Assembly: GCA_013397695.1 (NCBI GenBank)
Contig: VYZI01000029.1
Span: 210,978 to 274,977 of the forward strand
DNA: 64,000 nucleotides
From: Centropus unirufus
Taxonomy: Eukaryota > Chordata > Aves > Cuculiformes > Centropidae
Direction of reading: 5' to 3'
Shown: piece after piece, positions 56,701 through 64,000 of the stretch
Layout: the number at the start of each line of letters is the position of its first letter
Numbering within the stretch: the first letter of the stretch is position 1
Notes under the pieces: generated by a model
The model's database searches: none
The model's input: only the letters and a program-made list of their open reading frames with translations
Told to the model about the DNA's origin: nothing
Position numbers and translations under genes: made by a program

Positions 56701-59700
56701 CTGGGCGATCATGACACAAGGCTTTTGTAATCTGTTAAGCAGTTGGAGGACATAAAGGAAATACAGCTCTGAATGCTAGTAAAAGAACTAAAAGTTCAGC
56801 AGGGTTTTGTGTTTGGTTTCTTTTTTTTTTGTATTGCATAGAATTCTCAAGAAAATAAGTGGTTTTAGGAAGTTACAGAATGACAGACTAGATTACATTC
56901 TAGGATTATATTATTGATCTGCTTTGTATTTCTGGTAATACGCTTCCAGTTCTCTAAGTAAATTGGCAATTTTCATGTGCTTTTCAGTTTTGAGCAGAAG
57001 CCAGTGTAAACACCCACTTCCTAGAAAGGACACTGGGAAGGGGATTTCTCTGTTCTCTCTGTGGCCAGCGAGGTTTGCTACTGTTTTTACAAATGCTTCT
57101 GAAGTATCAGTGTCAAGTCATTTCCAACCAAAACGTTCTCTCTGTTAGATTTGAAATCATGCCTTTCATGATACCAGATTTCTACCGAATCAGATTTGGG
57201 TGATGTTTTTCAGTTTTTCGTAATCCTGGCTATCTGCATATACTAATTAATGCCTGTTTTCAGGAATTTTTTTATGCCACAGTCACACTTAGGGTACTCT
57301 TTGTTTATGAACTGTGACTACATTGTGCTGTGTATGGCCCGGGAGGTTTAAGGTCCCATCTGCAGAAGAGCCCCTAAAATGAGAAGGGTGAAAGGAGTGG
57401 ATAGAATGAGGGAATTGATAAATTAAGGCAATCAATGTTTGAAAGAAGGAAGGAGATCCCCATTGGCTGTGCATTTGGAGCTGTCTTGTGTGGCATAATT
57501 TGGGAATGATAACTGAAGAAAAGAAAGAGCATTACTGCTGACACTTAAAAAAACCTGAGTATTATTTAATATACAATAACTTGTACTAAATTGTACTTCA
57601 CCTTGAAAAAATATTTACAGGGAATTTTACTTTTACCCTGTATTGTCTTATTATTTTTCAGCTAACATGAGAGACCTCATGTAAAACGTGTTCTTCTGGG
57701 AATTCAGGTTTATTATTAATTATTTATTATTACTAATTTGCCTTTATTTAAAAAAATAAAAGGAGATGCTGATGTTAATCTTTCTCATAAATCCTCCTTA
57801 TCAAAAAAAAAGGGGACACACACCCCACCTTATATGAGCACATTTCTCTTCTCTCTGCTGGATAGAGAGCCTGGGAATGTGCATTGTGATTCTGTCAGGA
57901 CAGAGCATGAATGTTGCCTGTGGCCGCAGTGGCTTATGTGTCTCCTCAGAAACTTACATCTCTTCTCGCTGCTGTTTTCCAGGAAACGATCAGAGTCAAT
58001 GTTAAGATGTTGAAAACCGACGGAGAATTTCACAAAGGGCAGGTTTGTCCATTTTTATTTTTTTTTATTATTTTTTCAGTGAATTAATCTGCAGTGAAAC
58101 AAGTCTGTGTGGGGATGCAAATACATTGTTTTGTCTGAAACGTGTTCCTCTGAGAATACAATTGTAGCACAGGTCCAGGAACCGTACACTCATTCTGCCT
58201 GTGTTTCTTTCAGGTTGTTTTTAATGTCACCTATGTTAATGGACAAGTATTTCTAAATGATTTTCCTATGAAAAGTGGAGTTGCCCACATAACATGTCAA
58301 ACAGTAATATGTGAGTATTCTCCCTTATTTTTGTTTCCCCTGGGGTGTTTGGCTTCCCTTCCACAGCTACCAAAGCTTACAATGCCTACGCGTTCTGATA
58401 ATTTGCAAGCTTGAGCATTGTAGTGGGAAATAATTTCCCAAGGTAGGATTATTTCACTACTGAAATAGGTGGAAAAAAAAAATAATCTTACTGCCTTGTT
58501 CTTAAGTCACATTTGCATGTTTATATGTAAATGGTCTAATCGGAAATCCAGGCTCTGCCTATCTTTTCAAAGGAATGTTTTGCACTACAGGCTTGACAAT
58601 GTAAACAGAAGGATGCAACTCCACCCTGCTAATGGCTGTGTCCCTAAGTTGGTTGGCAGAGATCCAAAAGGAGATTCAATAACAAATGTATAAATTATTG
58701 TTAGGAAGATGTTTTAATTAATTAAGTCTCATTTCTCTGTCTACTGGACCAACAAGTTTCTGCTGGATAGAACATGATGCACAAATATTGCCGTTTTGCT
58801 AGTGTCCTGAAGTGCTTAATGCCATCAAATAATCTTGAAACTGCTATTTTTTCCTCTGATTCATTGTTACACCTTTTGTGAAAGACCAGAAAGTACTGGG
58901 CTTTTTTTTTTTTTGAGATAAACAGAGCATTCTGCATAATTAATTAAACAAGAGCCAATTACGCCCATTTAAGTGTCTTTTGTATTCACAATGATCCAAC
59001 GATGGATCAGGTGCAGTCAGTCTCTAGCTTGGTTTCTGAGGTCATCCACTCCCTACAATCGATGCTTACTGGGAGAGTATCAATGCATTTTCTAAATTGC
59101 TTCTCTGATCCATGACCTTGTTTCTTGAACATTTCCTCCCCAAGAATGCTCAGTTATTAATTTGACACTATTTCTTTACAAGGCAGGGAAAGCAGTAATT
59201 ATTTTCTCTCTTTCTGAGGTAGTTATGTTCTTCTTGTTTGTATATTTTCTATTCCAGGATAGAAAAAAACATGGCAAAGTATCATTTATCTCCAAAATAA
59301 TTGGCCCTGGGAAAATAGGTGTGATTTTAATGACTGATTCTGAGAGATACAGAGCACTCTACTGTAGTTCCTATTAGTTTCCCAGATCACAGGTGTATAG
59401 TTTGCGATGACCACAATTATGAATGTGAATCCCAAACAGTGAGAAAAATAGTGATTTGTCCTGGGAGCTTGGGACCTTGAACCCGCTATCTCTTTGTGCT
59501 TGGATCTGAGTCCTCCGTACAGTACCTTTCTGTTACCTTTAAAGTAATGTTCATAATGTTTACTTAATCCTCAACAGTAGATTCAGAGAATTTGTAGAAT
59601 GCTAAGGGAACATTGAGATACTTGTTACCGGTTAATAGAGGGGAAAGCCACTCCTGAACATATGCAAAAATCAAATTTGAGCTGAATATTCATGCTCTTG

Positions 59701-62700
59701 AATACTAGAGAGCAGAAACCACATCTCCTGAATTGGCATCTTGCCACTGTTGTCAGATCATACCTGGCGTCTGTATCCTCACTTGAAGTTCCCATAAGTG
59801 GCAGGGTTGGAAGTGTATTTTTCACTCCTGTTCATTGTAGTGGGGACTGAGCAGCCTGATACAAGAAAGGCTGGCACAGAGAGCTTCAGCTACTTGGTGC
59901 CTGAGGGGCTTTGGTTCTTTGATGTGTGCTTGGTGGTGTACGCCAGAAAATGTTCAGCAACCGGGTTAGTGCACTGGCTCACGCCTGTAGGGAGCGTTTC
60001 CCTTTTAACTGTTTTCGCTCCTTCTGACACTTATTTTTGCAGTCGAAGGTAGTGCTAAATGATGTCCCAAAGTATTTTTCTGTATTTAAAATAAGTAAAA
60101 TAGCTTTACGAGGAAGGGATCATAGGAAAAAAGTAAAAAACACACTGAGTAATTACTGTGTAACTGGAAGAAGCCAATCCCATGTTCTCCCACCTTGCCA
60201 GTCCTGTACTGCGAGTGCCACACAGCACTACTGGCTTAGGATCAGGCCAGTTCAGTCTCGGTTCACATCCTTTGTGGGCTGCATGCTGGAAGGAGCTGCC
60301 GCTTCCACTCTTGTACTTCTGCAGCGCTTCACTTCCACCATGCCCTCACCTCTGGCAGAGGCACGGGAGCTGGGAGAAGGATACTAAGTCTGCAGAAACA
60401 GCGAGGGTAGAAAGGCTGCTCTCTGTGTGCTTGTGCTGGCTGAGATAGCTGAAGAGCTTTTGAGTAGGAAGAGAGTTTGAGGCATCACCGGTCACGTATG
60501 AAATCAGAGGGGGTGCAGAGACAACCCGTAGGAGGGAACTCATACTCATCTTGAGTGGAAAAGAGCATGTTTGCTTCTGTGTTGAGAGGAGGGAGAACAT
60601 TGTGCAAATCGAGCTATTTACACAGGTGGCTGGCGGGGCTGTGGCACCACCCTTAGGAACTCCTTTGGACAACTGAGGCAATAGCGAAGCCAAAGAGTGC
60701 TGCTTCGAGTGCCTAAATACAAACCTCAAAGGCTGGGGCGAGAGATTGTTTGCAAGCTCCCTCTTGTGTGTTGTGTTATATCAGGAGGATCAACTCCAAG
60801 TTTGATTTGGTGGTAATACTGGTAGAAAATCATGGCATCTGTTCTACCTGTTGCCCAGATGACTACTGCTTATAACAGCAGTTACTGGAAATGTCAAGGA
60901 CATCATCGCAGTACAGAATTTCATACAACTGTTCAGGCATCTCCGGTTTGATGCCAGTGTTCCTCTGTAGCTGTAATGACTTCGCCATTCAGATGCTACG
61001 TGTGCAAAAGCATCTATGTCAGCGGTGCAGCTGTTTGCCCCATGATTCTTACTGCTTTCTGGTTGGGGTGGTTTTTCTCTGCAAACTGTGACATTGTGTA
61101 TTAACAGCGGAGAATGAAAACCTGGATGACTTAGCAGAGCAGCAGCACCTGGGAACGGTCCGTGTTCGCATCATGGTTCACGAGTGGCCTTTGGCATCCA
61201 GTTCTGATTTGCAGCTGGTTGTCATTCAGGAAGAAGTGACAGAAATTGATGGAAAACAGGTAAAAAATCACCCCAACATTCAGCTTGTTTTGCATCTAGG
61301 AGAGGCAAGCAGTTACCAAGTGTTAAAAGGTTTACATGTGCCTGGCTGATGGTTAGAGCACAAAGTGTATAATAAAATGCTAGTTAGCACAGTGCTGAGC
61401 GGATAACACCAACCTAAGTTGCCTGCATAGCAGTGGGGGTGTTTCTTGAGTAGACTTCAAGTTTTAATGCTTCCATTTGTATTTTAACAAAGAAGTGTTG
61501 GATGACTTTCCCTTAAGTTTCGTAGAAGATGATTAACTCTCACATGCTCTTTCCAAATGTGCACTTATGCAAGCAAAGGCAGACTCACAATCAAGAATTC
61601 ATTAACAAAATAGGGTACAAAATAGGCATGGGTTGGTTCTGATTCCTGAGGTTTTCCCCATTTTTATTCCAAGCTAACAAAGCACTGCCAGCGGGTAGCA
61701 CGGGGAATAGCTTCTAGCAGCACACCCTTGTGGTAGGTGGGCTGGTGAAATCCCACAGCACCCAGGAGCTTAGCCATAGAATATTTTGTGTGTAAGATGA
61801 ATCAATTCACTTGAATAAAAATCTCGATAAGGAACATGGATTTTGAGATGAACATAAAAAAAAATCCCAAACAAATTCTAACTGCCTTTGGACAAACACC
61901 AGCGAATGTGAGAGGTTACAATTGTATCTGAGATCAAAAAGTGCAGAACTGACTTCTCAAAATCACCTATAAGGTATAGATATTTTTCCAGCCGGAGAGG
62001 TTTTGGAGAGGAGGTACAGCTGCTGAAGCCAGCGAAAGTGTCACATTTTTGTTCCAGTACATGCCTGCATCTTACATGTGGCCAGGCGCTTCTGTAGCTG
62101 GCTTATGTCCTTCTGCCTTTTTTTTTTAAAGGAGAACGATGATAATACCACTGATTAATTGCATGCTCAACATGTAGTGTTTTACAGTGATCTTTATCCT
62201 GTCAAAATTTTACTCCGTTAATGGTAAAATCCCACTGAGCGGTTTGAACCTTTTTCTAATGAGGGGCTTGTCCTGCTGTTAGGAGGCTGATGTATCCTGG
62301 CTTGATTCAGCTGTTACACAGTACTGGTATTGTATTTCAGATCTCAAACCAGGCATCAAAATGCATTCCAAAGAAACAAAGCTGTTTCCTTAACTGTTTC
62401 CTTAAAGTCAAAAGCTTTCTGTCTATCTTACTAGTTTTCAGCTGACAGAACCAATCATCTGTTTCATTGCATTGTTCTGTGCCTTCAAAGCAAGAGGAGA
62501 GGGTTGGTTGGCCCATGGCTGTGAAAGCACAAGTGAAACCGTATCACATGCAGCATTTCTCTTGTTAGTTATGTTTCTAGGTTATAATAATGGTCACAAA
62601 CCTTCGATTTCTGTCAGTTCTTGGCCTCACAACGCAGTTATTTATGTTAATAGGATTTGTGCTGAATGTGTTGTATCAAAGCGAAGCCTGCAGGGATTAT

Positions 62701-63314
62701 GAAATGAAATTGGAAGAGGAGGAAGAAAACTGTTCTTTGGGTTGTTGAAAAACAGCAACATTATTGCAAAACCAGAACTGTCAGTCTTGCCTCAGCAACA
62801 CTTCGGATGTTTGCAAGTGCTCTTTCACTACCAACATGAGTGTTCCATGCTCTGAAACGCCTCCCAGAAAAAGGAGGGCAGTAAGCTATGGAAGACTTGG
62901 TTAAGAGCCCATGGAGTCACTACCTCGTGCTTTTGCAGGGTGGGAGACTCAGCCTGTTCAGCAGATTTTCTATTGTGCTATAGCCTAGAGAAGTATGGTC
63001 GCTAAAACCAAAGAATAATGCTTCATGTTTAAACATCCTTAAGCCTAAATCTTAATGGCTTGGAGTTTTCTGTGATGTATTGCGTCTCTCTGCTTTGCTT
63101 TTCTATTTTGCTCTCACTTTGAGCTCATCAATATCAACATGCTTGCATCTCTTGCAGGTTCGGCAGGAAGAAGTAACAGAAATAGATATTTTAGTAAAGA
63201 ACCTGAGAGTACTTAGACATTCAAACTACACGGTCCCTTTGAAAGAGAGCATGCTGTATTCCATCCCAAGGGACAATGATGTGGTATTTACGCTTCCCAA
63301 CCTCTCAGGAAAAG
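50627..63314 (+). CDS. GINM1: GINM1 (glycoprotein integral membrane 1), 5' part, 5 coding exons, runs off the window
   Basis: Join 50627-50710, 57983-58042, 58214-58310, 61108-61259, 63158-63314; 550 nt, 183 complete codons plus one base, about the N-terminal 55 percent of the roughly 330-residue human protein. It is a poorly characterised single-pass type I membrane glycoprotein. Seen here: a signal peptide in exon 1 (RRSRLLLLLGAALLG), then a luminal or extracellular domain with N-glycosylation sequons at N52 (NVT), N154 (NYT) and N179 (NLS). Family landmarks are VNGQVFLNDFP, ENENLDDL, VRIMVHEWP, VKNLRVLRHSNYTVP, ESMLYSIPRD and VFTLPNLS. The transmembrane segment and cytoplasmic tail lie beyond 64000. 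Start context is strong (A at -3, G at +4). Identification rests on family similarity along every exon plus synteny. Confidence 0.94.
50989..51164 (+). repeat. 35-bp minisatellite with 70-bp higher-order pattern
   Basis: Five full units starting at 50989, 51024, 51059, 51094 and 51129, consensus TGCTTGGGAGCCCTTCTTGG then TGGGAATCGGGGAGC. Two variable sites (GCTT/ACTT and GGAATC/GGGATC) alternate, so units 2-3 and 4-5 form near-identical 70-bp pairs. The array is cut by the gap at 51165. Confidence 0.97.
51165..51803. other. Assembly gap (639 N)
   Basis: Run of N between the minisatellite and a T11 run. Open frames that appear to cross it are artefacts of translating N. Confidence 1.
57983..58042 (+). 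CDS. GINM1: GINM1 exon 2
   Basis: 60 nt between TTTCCAG and GGGCAG|GTTTGT, encoding ETIRVNVKMLKTDGEFHKGQ, aligned to the mature N terminus of the family. Confidence 0.93.
58043..58213 (+). other. GINM1 intron 2 (171 bp)
   Basis: GTTTGT...TTTCAG intron, the shortest in the gene, with a T-rich stretch after the donor. Confidence 0.92.
58214..58310 (+). CDS. GINM1: GINM1 exon 3
   Basis: 97 nt between TTTCAG and AATAT|GTGAGT. Encodes VVFNVTYVNGQVFLNDFP and MKSGVAHITCQTVI, with the first N-glycosylation sequon. Confidence 0.95.
58311..61107 (+). other. GINM1 intron 3 (2,797 bp)
   Basis: GTGAGT...TTAACAG intron splitting Ser81 (T|CG). Nothing recognised inside except an A run at 58471-58480 and a T run near 58901. 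Confidence 0.9.
61108..61259 (+). CDS. GINM1: GINM1 exon 4
   Basis: 152 nt between TTAACAG and AAACAG|GTAAAA. Encodes ENENLDDLAEQQHLGTVRVR, IMVHEWPLASSSDLQLVVIQ and EEVTEIDGKQ. Confidence 0.96.
61260..63157 (+). other. GINM1 intron 4 (1,898 bp)
   Basis: GTAAAA...CTTGCAG intron separating the two QEEVTEID-coding copies. No repeat recognised inside. Confidence 0.9.
63158..63314 (+). CDS. GINM1: GINM1 exon 5 (last exon in window)
   Basis: 157 nt between CTTGCAG and AAAAG|GTATCT. Encodes VRQEEVTEIDILVKN through RHSNYTVPLKESMLYS to VFTLPNLSGK plus one base of the next codon. A possible alternative acceptor 9 nt downstream (63167) would drop VRQ in frame. Confidence 0.95.
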
Positions 63315-64000
63315 GTATCTCTCTTAGCTGTTACATATCTTTATCCGTAGTTGATGTGTTGCTTTACAAGGGCAAAATAATGTCAATACTCCCATATTTT
63401 ACATAGTAAACCAGTTTCTTGATTAACAGGGAAGTGTTTTGTTCTGTGGGGCTGTTTTGGTTTGGGTGGGGTTTTTTTTTTTTGAGATTTCTGGAGTTTT
63501 TTGAAACACTTGAATTCAACTCTTCCACATTGTAGGTATTTTGTTTGTTTTCAAATCTGCCCTCCTTTGAAGCACTTAGTCCTTGCAATCTGCCACCTGG
63601 CCATCTAACAGGAATAAGTTTCTCTCTCGGAGCTACGATGGAAGTTTCTCTAAAGCTGCCTCCTTTTCTTGCAAATGAAAGAGAAAACTGGAGAGGAAAT
63701 ACCTGTCTGGGTCGCTTATAAGTCAGAGAATACTTTTATGTTATTAAACTTTGATAACTTAAAAGCAAGAAAAGTTACTCGATGCCTTAATCTTATTTCA
63801 GTTTTGTTTAATAAAAAACTTAAGGATTTCGTAAGAGATGAATATTTCGATCAAGTTCATCACCTTTTAATCTGGCGACAGCTGAAGTTTACAGCTACAG
63901 GCACAGCTAAAGGCTGCACTGCAACACTGCTTCTGCTTCTTCTTATCAAATTCACTACTCTGGTCAAAAAAACATAAAGTCAGCCTGCTGTGTTTTGTGT
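63315..64000 (+). other. GINM1 intron 5, start
   Basis: Begins GTATCT. Contains a G/T-rich stretch (63445-63485). A 102-codon frame at 63669-63977 shows no GINM1 similarity and no good acceptor, so it is taken as intronic. Confidence 0.75.

Larger units (their letters stand above)
50711..57982 (+). other. GINM1 intron 1 (7,272 bp including gap)
   Basis: GTACGG...TTTCCAG intron. It contains the 35-bp minisatellite (50989-51164) and the assembly gap (51165-51803). The rest (51804-57982) is AT-rich with no recognised exon or CR1. Confidence 0.85.

Noticed and set aside
63669..63977. 102-codon frame as a next GINM1 exon
   Set aside because: No similarity to the GINM1 region expected after NLSGK, and no suitable acceptor at its start.

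Overview
This is a 64 kb piece of a vertebrate nuclear genome, almost certainly from a bird. It holds three spliced protein genes with consensus splice sites. The dominant repeat is the CR1 LINE, present as several 5'-truncated copies with the typical TTCTATGA-like 3' end. PPIL4 occupies about 18 kb, compact for a vertebrate. CR1 is also common in crocodilians and turtles, so 'bird' is likely but not proven, and I cannot name the species.

The gene order is ZC3H12D (minus strand), PPIL4 (minus strand), GINM1 (plus strand), the same order and orientation as on human chromosome 6q25. I rebuilt the coding exons by hand from homology, phase and splice sites. ZC3H12D has five coding exons (7678-17676, 625 codons plus stop). 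PPIL4 has thirteen coding exons (29961-48296, 480 codons plus stop). GINM1 has five coding exons here (50627-63314, 183 complete codons) and runs off the right edge before its membrane segment. All internal exon phases close without a frameshift, so all three genes look intact.

Layout: 1-7677 holds no coding gene I can support, apart from the probable ZC3H12D 3' UTR at its right end and one CR1. 7678-17676 is ZC3H12D, with a decayed CR1 ORF2 fragment in its first coding intron. 17715-29760 is about 12 kb with one CR1 and no clear gene; the ZC3H12D promoter and any 5' noncoding exon probably lie there. 29761-48296 is PPIL4. 48297-50626 is a short intergenic stretch between two divergent GC-rich promoters, crowded with CR1 3' ends. 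50627 to the end is GINM1; its first intron holds a 35-bp minisatellite that runs into a 639-base assembly gap.

The three products belong to different systems: a CCCH/PIN-domain RNase that limits inflammatory mRNAs, a nuclear cyclophilin with an RNA-recognition motif, and a secretory-pathway membrane glycoprotein. They are neighbours by conserved synteny, not a pathway. The best second-look items are a U12-type (minor spliceosome) intron in PPIL4, a near-identical 24-nt coding repeat split across two GINM1 exons, the higher-order minisatellite beside the gap, and a G-quadruplex-capable 13-bp repeat just upstream of PPIL4. I found no previously undescribed biological system.
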